Source: Hyphomicrobiales bacterium
Lineage (GTDB): Bacteria; Pseudomonadota; Alphaproteobacteria; Rhizobiales; Rhizobiaceae
Assembly (NCBI GenBank): GCA_900473795.1
Contig: UCMT01000048.1
Location: 1-63,032, forward strand
DNA: 63,032 nt
Reading direction: 5' to 3'
Shown piece after piece: positions 46,245 through 54,790 of this stretch; the first letter of the stretch is position 1; every line of letters begins with the position of its first letter. Both the position numbers and the translations under genes were made by a program. Below the pieces are notes generated by a model. The model had not been told where the DNA came from, ran no database searches, and saw only the letters and a list, made by a program, of their open reading frames with translations.

Positions 46245-47765
46245 ATGAAGGACGCAAAGCCCCTGCTGGAAGCCCGGCAGGTGTTCAAAGGCTTCTTCGG
46301 CAATCCGGTTCTAAAGGGTGTCGACATCGCTCTTTTCCCGGGCAGGGTTCATGCCCTGCTCGGAGAGAACGGGGCCGGCAAGTCCACGCTGATCAATCTC
46401 CTCTCCGGCGCCCTGCAGCCGGACGACGGCACGATCGCCGTCGACGGCCAGCCTGTCGAGCGGCTGTCGCCGGCCTCCGCGCGTGCGGCCGGCATCGCCG
46501 TCGTGCAGCAGGAACTGAGCCTCGCCGGCGAGCTGTCGATCGCCGAAAACATTGGCCTCGGCGCCTATCCGCGGCGGTTCGGCTTGATCGACTACCAGGC
46601 GCTTCACAAGGGCGTACGCCAGGTCTGCGACATGGTGGGGCTCACCGAGCCGCTCGCCATGCCGGTCGCCAGCCTTGCGCTTGGCCGCCGCCAGATGGTC
46701 GAGATCGCCAAAGCCATGTTCCGCAAGCCGCGCGTGCTGATCCTCGACGAGCCGACGTCGTCGCTTTCGGCACATGAGGCCGGCATCCTCGCAGGACTGA
46801 TTGCGACGCTTCGCGATCGCGGCGTGGGGCTTTTGTATATTTCCCATCGCCTCAACGAGGTTCAGGCGCTCTGTTCGCACGTCACCGTGCTGAAGGACGG
46901 CGTCGTTACTGCCGACCAGTCGCTGGCCGAGATCGATGGCAAGGGGCTGGTGCGCCTGATGGTGGGGCGCGAGACGGGCGAACTGTTTCCGCCGCGGCCG
47001 CCGGCCTGTCCCGGCGCCATCCGCATCAGCGTCGAGGGTTTTTCGGCCGGTCTGGTGCGGGATGCCGGTTTCACCGCCCGCGTCGGCGAGATTGTCGGCA
47101 TTGGCGGACTGGTCGGCCAGGGGCAAGAAGACTTGCTGCTCGGCCTCTACGGCGCCATTCCGGCCAAGGCCGCCCGTGCGGAGATCGACGGCAAGCCCGG
47201 CCTACCCGGCAGGGTCACCGAAGCGAATGCCGCGGGCATCGTCTACGTGCCCGCCGACCGAAAGCATGAGGGGTTGGTTCTTCCCCATTCCATCGCATCG
47301 AATATCATCCTGCCCTCACTCGGACGGTTGGCGCGCGGCGCGTTTCGCGATCGAAGCGCAGAGACCGGGCTGATCGCCGATCTCGCCAAGAAATTGACGA
47401 TCAAGGGCGATGTCGCGCGGCCCGTCCAGGCGCTTTCCGGCGGCAACCAGCAGAAGGTGGCGCTTGCCAAGTGGCTGCCCCTTGATCCGAGCGTCTTCCT
47501 CCTCAACGATCCGACGCGCGGCGTCGACATCGAGACCAAGCGGGAAATCTATCTGATGCTGCGCAACTTCGCTTCGGAAGGACGGCTCGTCATCCTCGCG
47601 AGCTCTGACACCCCGGAACTCGTCAACCTCTGCGACCGCGTCGTAGTGCTGCGCGAAGGCCGTATCGCGGCAGAACTGACCGGTCATGCGATCACCGAAG
47701 AGGCGATCGTCGGCGCGGCCATGGGTGTCACTGAGCGTGTCGCCGACAAGGAGGCTGTCCAATGA
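46245..47765 (+). CDS. Sugar-type (CUT2) ABC transporter ATPase, two domains, degenerate motifs
   Basis: A 506-aa RbsA-like tandem ATPase. Domain 1: Walker A GENGAGKST (residues 40-48), signature SLALGRRQ in place of LSVGQRQ (about 146-153), Walker B VLILDEPTSSLS. Domain 2: the Walker A position is degenerate (GIGGLVGQGQEDLL), as usual for the family, signature LSGGNQQK, and Walker B reads VFLLNDPTRGVD, with Asn-Asp instead of Asp-Glu, so the catalytic Glu is replaced by Asp. Start 46245 after AAGGACG; its end overlaps the first permease (ATGA). Confidence 0.92.
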   Translation: MKDAKPLLEARQVFKGFFGNPVLKGVDIALFPGRVHALLGENGAGKSTLINLLSGALQPDDGTIAVDGQPVERLSPASARAAGIAVVQQELSLAGELSIAENIGLGAYPRRFGLIDYQALHKGVRQVCDMVGLTEPLAMPVASLALGRRQMVEIAKAMFRKPRVLILDEPTSSLSAHEAGILAGLIATLRDRGVGLLYISHRLNEVQALCSHVTVLKDGVVTADQSLAEIDGKGLVRLMVGRETGELFPPRPPACPGAIRISVEGFSAGLVRDAGFTARVGEIVGIGGLVGQGQEDLLLGLYGAIPAKAARAEIDGKPGLPGRVTEANAAGIVYVPADRKHEGLVLPHSIASNIILPSLGRLARGAFRDRSAETGLIADLAKKLTIKGDVARPVQALSGGNQQKVALAKWLPLDPSVFLLNDPTRGVDIETKREIYLMLRNFASEGRLVILASSDTPELVNLCDRVVVLREGRIAAELTGHAITEEAIVGAAMGVTERVADKEAVQ

Positions 47766-48724
47766 GCGCTTCAGCTTCGAACTGGCTGTACGGTGCCGTC
47801 CAGCACCGGCGCAATCGAGGCCTTGGTGGGCTCTATGTGGTCGTTGCGGCCTTCCTCGTGCTCTATGCCGCGCTATTCCCGGGCATCCTGTCAATTGGCG
47901 GCTTTTCCAAGTTCACGCAGAACTGGTTTCCGCTGGCGCTGGTCACCATGGCGCAGGCGCTGCTGATGCTGAATGGAGGGATCACGCTGGCCATCGGACC
48001 GCTGGTCAGCCTGGGTGCCGTGATCGCAGCGACCACCATGGGTGGCGCGTTTGGGGTCCCCGGCGGATTGCTTGCCGTGTCAATCGCCGGGATCGCAATC
48101 GGCGCAATTACGGGTGTCGTCGTCGCCCATCTCAGGCTTCCGGCGATCATTGTCACACTGGCAGGATCCTTCATTATCGGCGGCGCAGCACTGATCCTCT
48201 TGCCGCGCCCGGGCGGCTTCGTTCCCGACTGGCTGTCAAACGCGCTAGCGGGCCACACGCCGATTGCCTTCGTGGTGCTTGTCGTGATCGTTGGACATTG
48301 GAAGCTGTTTCTTGCCACGCCTCTTGGGCTAGGCATCTATGCCGCCGGCGACAATCCCTTGGGAGCCTTTCGTTCCGGCGTGCCCATCGAGCGGGTCAAG
48401 ATCGTCTCGTTTGCGCTGTCTGGTCTGCTTGCAGCACTTGCCGGCCTCTTTGTCGCGGCACAGACGGGGTCCGGTGATCCGGTTATCGGGACGCCCTTCA
48501 CCTTGAATTCGATTGCCGCTGCGGTGTTGGGTGGGGTTGGGTTCATTGGCGGGAAGGGCACGATGCGCGGGGCGATCTGCGGCAGCCTGCTCTTGTCGGT
48601 TATGATCAACGTCATGTTTTTCCTAGGTTTCCCGCCCGTCGCCCAATATGTCGCGCAGGGCCTGATCATCGTCGGCGCCGTGGCAGTGCCGGAGCTTCTC
48701 GCACAATGGAGGGCTGGACGGTGA
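47762..48724 (+). CDS. Sugar-type (CUT2) ABC transporter permease 1
   Basis: A 320-aa RbsC-like permease with 8-10 hydrophobic segments. Family blocks: QALLMLNGGITLAIGPLVSLGAVIA, HLRLPAIIVTLAGSFIIGG, ATPLGLGIYAAGDNPLGAFRSGV, and LGGVGFIGGKGTMRGAICG. Start overlaps the ATPase stop by 4 bp behind AAGGAGG. Works as a heterodimer with permease 2. Confidence 0.92.
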   Translation: MSASASNWLYGAVQHRRNRGLGGLYVVVAAFLVLYAALFPGILSIGGFSKFTQNWFPLALVTMAQALLMLNGGITLAIGPLVSLGAVIAATTMGGAFGVPGGLLAVSIAGIAIGAITGVVVAHLRLPAIIVTLAGSFIIGGAALILLPRPGGFVPDWLSNALAGHTPIAFVVLVVIVGHWKLFLATPLGLGIYAAGDNPLGAFRSGVPIERVKIVSFALSGLLAALAGLFVAAQTGSGDPVIGTPFTLNSIAAAVLGGVGFIGGKGTMRGAICGSLLLSVMINVMFFLGFPPVAQYVAQGLIIVGAVAVPELLAQWRAGR

Positions 48725-49662
48725 GTATCGTCAGGACCGTATTTCGCAATCCGCCCCTGCTGACCTTCCTTTTGGTGGCACTCGTCTGGATCGTCGCCAG
48801 CCTGACCTTGCGGGGCTTCGGCGCCTACGGGCATCTGCGATATCTGCTGGAACTTGCTGCTGTGATCGGAATTGCTGCGGCTGGGCAGACGCTGGTGATT
48901 CTCATGGGGGGCATCGACCTTTCGGTTGGCGCAGTCATCACAGTCACCGCAATCTTGGTGCCCTTGATTTCGCCCGCCTGGGACCCGACCGGGCTGGCGG
49001 GCGTCGGCTTGGCCCTCCTGATCGCGGTCGGCATTGGCCTCTTGAATGGTGCGGGCGCGACGTATCTCAGGGTGCCGCCGATCATCATGACACTTGCCAT
49101 GGCGACTTTCCTCCAGGGTCTTTTGGTCATCGTCGCCGGCGGAAGCGCCGTGACCGTGCAAAATCCGGCCGTCATCCTGCTTGGCCAGGCCCGGCCACTC
49201 GGCGTCCCGGCTGGTGTGCTGCTCTGGATCGTCGTGTCGGCTGTCGTGCTCCTCCTCATCCATCGCATGCCGATCGGAGCCCGCTTCCTGGCGCTTGGCG
49301 CAAATCCGCTCGCAGCGCGGCTGTCCGGCGTCAGCATCACCCGCAATACGCTGGTCCTCTACGCTCTCTCCGGTTTCTTCGCTGGCCTCGCCGGGATCCT
49401 GCTTCTCGGCATGAACCGCCAGGGCTACGTCGGCATTGGCGATCCGTATCTCCTGACCTCGATCGCGGCCGTCGTCCTTGGCGGCACCTCCATCCTCGGC
49501 GGGCGCGGTACCTATGCAGGCACCATACCGGGCGCGATCCTGCTGGTGACGACGACGGCGCTGATCACCGTCGTGAATGCCTCGCCGGGTTGGCGATCGA
49601 TCATGTTCGGCACGTTGATCCTGGCCCTATTGCTGATTTCCGGACGGGAGGCGCGTCGATGA
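48721..49662 (+). CDS. Sugar-type (CUT2) ABC transporter permease 2
   Basis: A 313-aa RbsC-like permease: GQTLVILMGGIDLSVGAVITV, YLRVPPIIMTLAMATFLQG, RFLALGANPLAARLSGVSI, LGGTSILGGRGTYAGTIPG. GTG at 48721 overlaps the permease 1 stop (GTGA) and is preceded by GGAGG; the in-frame ATG at 48706 is an alternative. Overlap with the amidohydrolase gene (ATGA) continues the coupled operon. Confidence 0.9.
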   Translation: MSIVRTVFRNPPLLTFLLVALVWIVASLTLRGFGAYGHLRYLLELAAVIGIAAAGQTLVILMGGIDLSVGAVITVTAILVPLISPAWDPTGLAGVGLALLIAVGIGLLNGAGATYLRVPPIIMTLAMATFLQGLLVIVAGGSAVTVQNPAVILLGQARPLGVPAGVLLWIVVSAVVLLLIHRMPIGARFLALGANPLAARLSGVSITRNTLVLYALSGFFAGLAGILLLGMNRQGYVGIGDPYLLTSIAAVVLGGTSILGGRGTYAGTIPGAILLVTTTALITVVNASPGWRSIMFGTLILALLLISGREARR

Positions 49663-50615
49663 CACACCGCTACGACGGTCCGGTGATCGACCCGCATCAT
49701 CATCTCTGGGACCTTTCGATGAGACGTCATCCCTGGTTGGAGAAGGCGAGAGAGGAGGGCGAGAAGATGGTGTTGGGCAGCCTGGCCCCCATCCTGCGGA
49801 ACTATGGCGTCGAGCAATATCGCGCCGATGTCGTCCGCCAGAACGTGGTCGCGACCGTGCATGTCGAGGCCGGCTGGTCGGACGATTATCCGTTGGAGGA
49901 AAGCCGCTGGCTCGATGCGCTCGACCATAGCAACGGCGTCGCCCACCGCTATGTCGCGCGTGTCGCGCTTGACGCTCCGAATGCGGTTGCTCTTCTCGGG
50001 GCGGAGGCCGCAAACCCGCGTGTCGTGGGCATTCGCGATATCGTCAGTTGGCACCCCGAGGTTGGCAAGAGTTTCGCTCCACGTCCCGGGCGTATGGCCG
50101 ATCCGCGTTGGCGAGCGGGTCTGTCGCATCTTTCGCGCCTCAAACTCGTCTTCGACCTGATGCTCTATCCCTGGCAGATGGAAGAGGCGCGCGATCTCGT
50201 GCGCGCTTTTCCAGAGACGCTTTTCGTCCTGAACCACGGTGGCAGCCCCGCCGATCGCACGGAGGAGGGGATGGCGATGTGGCGCCACGGTCTCCAGTCT
50301 CTCGGCGCCGAACCGAATGTCCGTCTGAAGATTTCCGATCTCGTCGCCTATGACAACGACTGGACATTCGAAAGCCTCCAACCGGTAGTCGAGCACTGCC
50401 TCGATTGCTTCGGTGCATCGCGCTGCATGTTCGCAAGCGATTTCCCCGTCGCCGGCCTGCACGCCTCCTTCGACGAGGTCTACGGGGTCTTCCGCAAAGC
50501 CGCCGAACCACTGTCCATCGATGAACAGCGAGCACTGTTTTTCATCACTGCCAATGACACCTATCGGCTGGGGCTCTCCGACATCGCCCTGGCTCGGGGA
50601 GAACGGAATGTCTGA
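49659..50615 (+). CDS. Amidohydrolase-2 family protein (lactonase-like)
   Basis: A 318-aa TIM-barrel hydrolase of the amidohydrolase_2/L-fuconolactonase group. VIDPHHHLWDLS is the N-terminal metal-binding motif, FVLNHGGSP a barrel-strand His, and MFASDFPVAGL the conserved Asp. The group hydrolyses sugar lactones or decarboxylates small acids. ATG 49659 overlaps the permease stop by 4 bp; its own stop overlaps the next gene by 8 bp, so it belongs to the transported compound's pathway. Confidence 0.85.
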   Translation: MTHRYDGPVIDPHHHLWDLSMRRHPWLEKAREEGEKMVLGSLAPILRNYGVEQYRADVVRQNVVATVHVEAGWSDDYPLEESRWLDALDHSNGVAHRYVARVALDAPNAVALLGAEAANPRVVGIRDIVSWHPEVGKSFAPRPGRMADPRWRAGLSHLSRLKLVFDLMLYPWQMEEARDLVRAFPETLFVLNHGGSPADRTEEGMAMWRHGLQSLGAEPNVRLKISDLVAYDNDWTFESLQPVVEHCLDCFGASRCMFASDFPVAGLHASFDEVYGVFRKAAEPLSIDEQRALFFITANDTYRLGLSDIALARGERNV

Positions 50616-51921
50616 CTTGACTGTGAATGCATCGGCCAATCCGGTGATCGACGATCGCATCCGCGGCTTTCCGCCGGGGCACTCGCCGTTGGCGCTCGAC
50701 GCCATCGGACAGCAGGGCTGGAAGCCATATGACGGAAAGATGGCTCTGCCGCTGATGTCGCTCGATGAGGTTGCATTTGCGGGCAATCTGAAGAGCATGA
50801 TGGGCTACGTGAAGGATCACGGCATTGAGATCGCTCCGCATGCCAAGACACCCATGTCGACGGCGATCGCCAAGACGCTAGTTGCGGCAGGTGCGTGGGG
50901 AACGACTGTCGCGGATATCCGCCAGGCGAGCGTATTCTTGAGAGCGGGCCTACGACGGCTCATACTCGGAAACGAAACAGGCGGTCTGCCCGCAGCCCGT
51001 CGGCTCGCAGCCATGGTCGCCGGCTTTCCGGACGCAGAGCTGCATGTTTTTGTCGATTCTACCGACGTCGAAAACGCTCTTCGTATTGCTTGGGGGGAGC
51101 GAGGCGATCTGCCTCCGCTCGGACTCCTTGTGGAATTTGGCGCCGGTCGGGCCGGCGCGCGTGACATGGAAACAGGGATCGCCATTCTGGACTCTGTCCT
51201 TGGGGCCGAGACGCCGACATTCCGATTGACGGGGATCGCTGCCTACGAAGGCGCCGCAGCAACGGCCGATCCCGCAGAGACGATAAACCGCATCAAGGGA
51301 TTGATGACACTGACGGCGGATTTTCTGCCACGGGTTCGCGCACGCATCAGTGACAATCGCAAGCTCATCGTAACTGCAGGCGGATCGGTCTACTTCGACA
51401 TGGTGACGGCTGGGCTTGCTGAGGCGGTGGCCACCGACCCCAACTGCCTCCTTGTCCTGCGCAGCGGCGCGATTTTCTTTCATGATCATGGCGTCTACGA
51501 GAGAGGACTCGCAAGCCTCGATGCGCGCCGCGGTTTTGTTGTCGGCGGAACCGTGCGATCGGCTTCGGACGAATTCGTGCCTGCTCTGAGGCTTTGGTCG
51601 GAGGTGCTGTCGCGCCCCGAGGCCGGTCTTGCGATCAGTGGTATGGGAATGCGCGACGTTGCCAACGATCAGGGTCTGCCGCGACCGCTGGCCCTTTATC
51701 GCGACGGCGAGCGCAGATCCGATCTTGCCGGCGCCGAAGTGCTGCGGCTGAACGATCAACATGCCTTCGTGAAGCTTCCGGACGACGCTGGTGTGAAGGT
51801 GGGGGACGTGATCGAGTTCGGTATTTCGCATCCCTGCACCTGCCTTGACCGGCAGGCCATTCTTTACAGCCTCGACCGGGAACACCGGGTAACGAAGGCT
51901 TATCTCACCAGCTTCGGTTGA
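50608..51921 (+). CDS. D-serine dehydratase / D-threonine aldolase-like PLP enzyme (alanine racemase N-terminal fold)
   Basis: A 437-aa fold-type III PLP enzyme. The Schiff-base lysine sits in PHAKTPM (about K80), LLVEFGAGRAGAR and TAGGSVYFD bind PLP, and the C-terminal SHPCTCLDR motif supplies the His and Cys zinc ligands of DSD1/D-threonine aldolases. Predicted to dehydrate or cleave a D-3-hydroxyamino acid. Start 50608 after a GGGGAGAACGG site, overlapping the amidohydrolase by 8 bp; the longer frame to 50413 is rejected. RidA follows, as expected if an enamine is released. Confidence 0.88.
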   Translation: MSDLTVNASANPVIDDRIRGFPPGHSPLALDAIGQQGWKPYDGKMALPLMSLDEVAFAGNLKSMMGYVKDHGIEIAPHAKTPMSTAIAKTLVAAGAWGTTVADIRQASVFLRAGLRRLILGNETGGLPAARRLAAMVAGFPDAELHVFVDSTDVENALRIAWGERGDLPPLGLLVEFGAGRAGARDMETGIAILDSVLGAETPTFRLTGIAAYEGAAATADPAETINRIKGLMTLTADFLPRVRARISDNRKLIVTAGGSVYFDMVTAGLAEAVATDPNCLLVLRSGAIFFHDHGVYERGLASLDARRGFVVGGTVRSASDEFVPALRLWSEVLSRPEAGLAISGMGMRDVANDQGLPRPLALYRDGERRSDLAGAEVLRLNDQHAFVKLPDDAGVKVGDVIEFGISHPCTCLDRQAILYSLDREHRVTKAYLTSFG

Positions 51922-51953
51922 GCACCCCCTGATGATAGAAAAGGAAACGTAAC

Positions 51954-52295
51954 ATGATCCAGCGCTACCAGAAGGGCTCGCGCATGAGCCAGGCCGTCAG
52001 CGGCGGGCTCGTCTACATCGCCGGTCAGGTCGCCAATGACCGCAAGGCTGGCATCGAAGTACAGACCAGCGATGTGCTCGCCAAAATCGGCGCGCTGCTG
52101 AAGGAAGCCGGCACTGACCGCTCCAAGCTGCTCGCCGTCAACGTCTTCCTGCCGGCGATTGTGGATTTCGACGCGATGAACGGGGTCTATGACGCCTGGA
52201 TCGATATCGACAATCCGCCGGCGCGCGCCTGCGTCGAGGCCCGTTTGGCCGATCCGGACCCCCGCGTCGAAATGACAGCCCTCGCAGCCCTTTAA
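51954..52295 (+). CDS. RidA/YjgF-family enamine/imine deaminase
   Basis: A 113-aa RidA-family protein; members hydrolyse reactive 2-aminoacrylate-type enamines released by PLP dehydratases. Key arginine in PPARACVEARL (about R91), preceded by VYIAGQVANDRKAGIEVQTSDVL and the conserved VNVFLPAIVDF. Start after AAAAGGAAACG. Its place directly after the D-serine-dehydratase-like gene supports dehydratase chemistry upstream. Confidence 0.92.
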   Translation: MIQRYQKGSRMSQAVSGGLVYIAGQVANDRKAGIEVQTSDVLAKIGALLKEAGTDRSKLLAVNVFLPAIVDFDAMNGVYDAWIDIDNPPARACVEARLADPDPRVEMTALAAL

Positions 52296-52332
52296 TGGGT
52301 TCGACCGATCAAACTGCCCAACTGGAGACAAT

Positions 52333-53346
52333 ATGCACAGTGAGATCACCAACCCGATTGATTATGCGCAGGACGGCCGACAAACCGGCCACGTTGCGAT
52401 CCCGTTTTCAATCGATCGATCGCCTTACTATCAGATCCGCGTTCCGATCCTTCGCCTGAAGAACGGCGAGGGGCCGAGCGTTCTCCTGATGGCGGGAAAC
52501 CATGGTGATGAATACGAAGGCGAACTCCATCTCGGACGGCTCATGCGCCTCCTGGACGTATCGAAGCTTCGCGGCGCCGTCACCATATTGCCTATGGCCA
52601 ACCTGCCGGCGGTGATGGCGGCGAAACGCAGCTCGCCGTTAGATGGCGGAAACCTCAATCGCGCATTCCCGGGTGACCCGGCCGGTACGCCGACGGCACG
52701 CCTCGCGCACTTTCTGGAGGCGCAGCTTTTTCCGGCTCATGACGTTGTTCTCGACCTGCATTCGGGCGGCACCTCCATGGCGCATCTGCCTTGTACGCTG
52801 ATCGAGCGGCAGGCGGATGCCGGCCGCTTCCAGCGCTCTCTCGATCTGATGCGTGCAATGGGTGCGTCCCATTCTTTTATCGCCGATAATGGGCCGGCTG
52901 CGCCGACATCCATGGGAGCGGCCGCCCGCTCAGGCACGATCGGCCTGTCTGGAGAATTCGGCGGCGGAGGCACGGTCACACCGCAAACCATGGCGTTCAC
53001 GGCGGCAGCTATCGATCGCCTCCTCGTGGCGCTCGGCATCCTTGAATCGCCCGTTCTATCTCGCGGGCAGGTCGCCGCTGCTGGCTCTCCGCAGCTTTTA
53101 TCCCTGTCCCGTCATAGCCAGGGGATTTATGCTGAAAGGCGGGGGTGGTTTGAGCCTGCCGTACCGCTTGGTGCGACTGTAGCCGCAGGTGACCTGGCCG
53201 GCTGGTATCATGATCTCGAGAGGTTGGATGAGACGGAAGAAGCACTGCACTTTGTCGAGGGCGGTATTGTTATCTCTCACCGTCTGCATTGCGACAGCCG
53301 GGCCGGTGACTGCCTGATCCAGGTTGCGGAACCCATCGACGGCTGA
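52333..53346 (+). CDS. AstE/AspA-type zinc deacylase (succinylglutamate desuccinylase / DoeB-like)
   Basis: A 337-aa M14-like zinc hydrolase. GNHGDEYEGE gives the first His and Glu ligands (about H57, E60), GNLNRAFPGDPAGTPTARLA is the substrate-binding Arg block, VLDLHSGGTSM the second His, and the C-terminal EGGIVISHR strand ends the fold. Resembles DoeB-type N-acetyl-diaminobutyrate deacetylases. Removes an N-acyl group from an amino acid. Start after TGGAGA. Last intact gene of the operon; followed by a D-aminoacylase remnant. Confidence 0.88.
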   Translation: MHSEITNPIDYAQDGRQTGHVAIPFSIDRSPYYQIRVPILRLKNGEGPSVLLMAGNHGDEYEGELHLGRLMRLLDVSKLRGAVTILPMANLPAVMAAKRSSPLDGGNLNRAFPGDPAGTPTARLAHFLEAQLFPAHDVVLDLHSGGTSMAHLPCTLIERQADAGRFQRSLDLMRAMGASHSFIADNGPAAPTSMGAAARSGTIGLSGEFGGGGTVTPQTMAFTAAAIDRLLVALGILESPVLSRGQVAAAGSPQLLSLSRHSQGIYAERRGWFEPAVPLGATVAAGDLAGWYHDLERLDETEEALHFVEGGIVISHRLHCDSRAGDCLIQVAEPIDG

Positions 53347-53356
53347 GGGGGAGACC

Positions 53357-53594
53357 ATGGGCGGGACACTGATCCGCGGCGCGCACGTATCATCATCCAT
53401 GGAACTGGGGCCCCGGGGATGTCGGTGGATCTTGTTATATTCGAAGACGGCGTTACCGACCGGGCGAGTTTCGAGGATCGACGCGGCCCGCCACCGGCGT
53501 CACCCACGTCTTGATTGCCGATGGAAGCCATCGGCCGGCGGCCGGGCCGGCTGCTTTGCTCAGAGTTTCCGGATCCCCTTCGCCACGTTCGTAG
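53357..53594 (+). pseudogene. N-acyl-D-amino-acid deacylase (D-aminoacylase), internally deleted and frameshifted
   Basis: A start behind GAGGGGGAGACC reads MGGTLIRGA, then in a shifted frame RIIIHGTGAP, the N-terminus of D-aminoacylases. It runs straight into GMSVDLVIFEDGVTDRASFED and, after a second frameshift, RPATGVTHVLIADG, which match the family's C-terminal block (ADLVVFD..ADRATFED..PATGVxHV). About 400 central residues are missing; the join GAP/PGM falls in a GC-rich run suitable for microhomology deletion. The 3' end overlaps the convergent 399-aa gene. Based on remembered family patterns; an alignment is needed. Confidence 0.6.
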
Positions 53595-54759
53595 CCGACC
53601 TCACCCAGTCGAGACGCGGGGCAGGGATCAGCCCGTAATTGTAGAAGTTGACACCCTCTGCGCCGGCGTCGATGGCAGCCTTCACCCTTGCGACGAGAAT
53701 GTCTGGACCATCGACCTCCGGATAGAAAACCCGCAGCCCCACACCGAGGAACTTGTCCAGCCCAAGTGTCGCGCGGCCAGCCCGAATGACCTCCGCGACC
53801 GCTTCGGGGGTCGCGTCGTAGCAGCACAGGATGGCGCCATCGCAGAGTGGCCCGACCGCCGCAAGATCGACGCCGCCGAGCCAGCCATCTTTCAGGTCGA
53901 TCAGCACGATGCGGGTGGAGGGGTCGGCGGCGGATTTGATTTCGCCGATCAGGCTCGTCACCGGTTCTGTTCGCCAAGCCAGGAAGGCGTGAAGTTCAGG
54001 ATGAGCGCGGAAGGCATCAATTCCGGCTTCAGGAAAGTCAGGAAACTGGACCTCGGGCACGGCGCGTTCGCAAAGCTCGGCGATGAAACGAGACACGGTG
54101 TCGCGGGCGGCCTCAACCGGGATGTCGGCCTTTCCCGCACGTGACGCGCAGTGATCGCAGAAGCAAAGAGAGAGCAGGAAATCGTCTTCGGCATTCAGCC
54201 CGACGCCATCCTTTTCATGGTGGTGTTCATGGGCAAAACCCATGAAATTTGGGCTTTCGAGCTCCAGCATGTCAGGTCGATAGTTCGTCGTGATATCTTT
54301 GACGAGCGTCACCACATAGTCACGTGCGGCCAGGCTGGATGGGCAAAGGTTGTAGTAGTTTGCATTGCCGAAGGCATTACGCGTGACATGGTCAGAGTGG
54401 AGCATGCCAAGACGGCTGTTATGCAAGCATACCGTCCAGCAGGATACCTTAAGGCCCGTTTTGCTGCGCTGTTCGCAAAGCGCCTTCAGCACATCGCCGC
54501 GTTCCATGACATTGCGCGCCATCAACGGCTGGATCGCCTTGCCAGCCCAAAGCGCTTGGTCCGGCTCAAAGTACACGGTGCCGTCTTCAGGGAAATAGGC
54601 TTTCTGCTGCGGGCTTCTCGGCTGCAGGAACCGGCCTGCATGATAGGATGTTGCGAGGCTGACCGTGCCCAGGCCAGCGCGGACTTTCAACTCTGTGGCG
54701 TACGCCAAAATTCCTCGATCCTGAATGTCCCAGGGATAGGTCCACATGGAAAGATGCAT
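53560..54759 (-). CDS. Conserved-looking 399-aa protein of unknown function (TIM-barrel-like)
   Basis: I do not recognise a named family. The protein begins MHLSMWTYPWDIQDRG, has the segment DMLELESPNFMGFAHEHHHEK and a CFCDHC cysteine motif, alternating strand/helix pattern to the C-terminus (IVLIDLKDGWLGGVD, GAILCCYDATPEAV, GVNFYNYGLIP), suggesting a TIM barrel like glycoside-hydrolase-like proteins with a CFCxxC loop. No signal peptide, so cytoplasmic. Convergent with the LacI operon and probably functionally linked. A palindromic operator lies just upstream (54769-54790). AGAGGA precedes the ATG. Confidence 0.75.
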   Translation of the reverse strand: MHLSMWTYPWDIQDRGILAYATELKVRAGLGTVSLATSYHAGRFLQPRSPQQKAYFPEDGTVYFEPDQALWAGKAIQPLMARNVMERGDVLKALCEQRSKTGLKVSCWTVCLHNSRLGMLHSDHVTRNAFGNANYYNLCPSSLAARDYVVTLVKDITTNYRPDMLELESPNFMGFAHEHHHEKDGVGLNAEDDFLLSLCFCDHCASRAGKADIPVEAARDTVSRFIAELCERAVPEVQFPDFPEAGIDAFRAHPELHAFLAWRTEPVTSLIGEIKSAADPSTRIVLIDLKDGWLGGVDLAAVGPLCDGAILCCYDATPEAVAEVIRAGRATLGLDKFLGVGLRVFYPEVDGPDILVARVKAAIDAGAEGVNFYNYGLIPAPRLDWVRSATNVAKGIRKL

Positions 54760-54768
54760 TGCTTCCTC

Positions 54769-54790
54769 TCAAACTCCAGCTGTCGTTTGA
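54769..54790. promoter_or_regulatory. 22-bp palindromic operator candidate upstream of the 399-aa gene
   Basis: TCAAAC-TC-CAGCTG-TC-GTTTGA: 18 of 22 bases are symmetric about CAGCTG. It lies 10 bp upstream of the start codon at 54759 and abuts the ribosome-binding site, so a bound repressor would block initiation. It differs from the TGATAACGTTGTCA operator of the neighbouring operon, implying another regulator. Confidence 0.55.
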
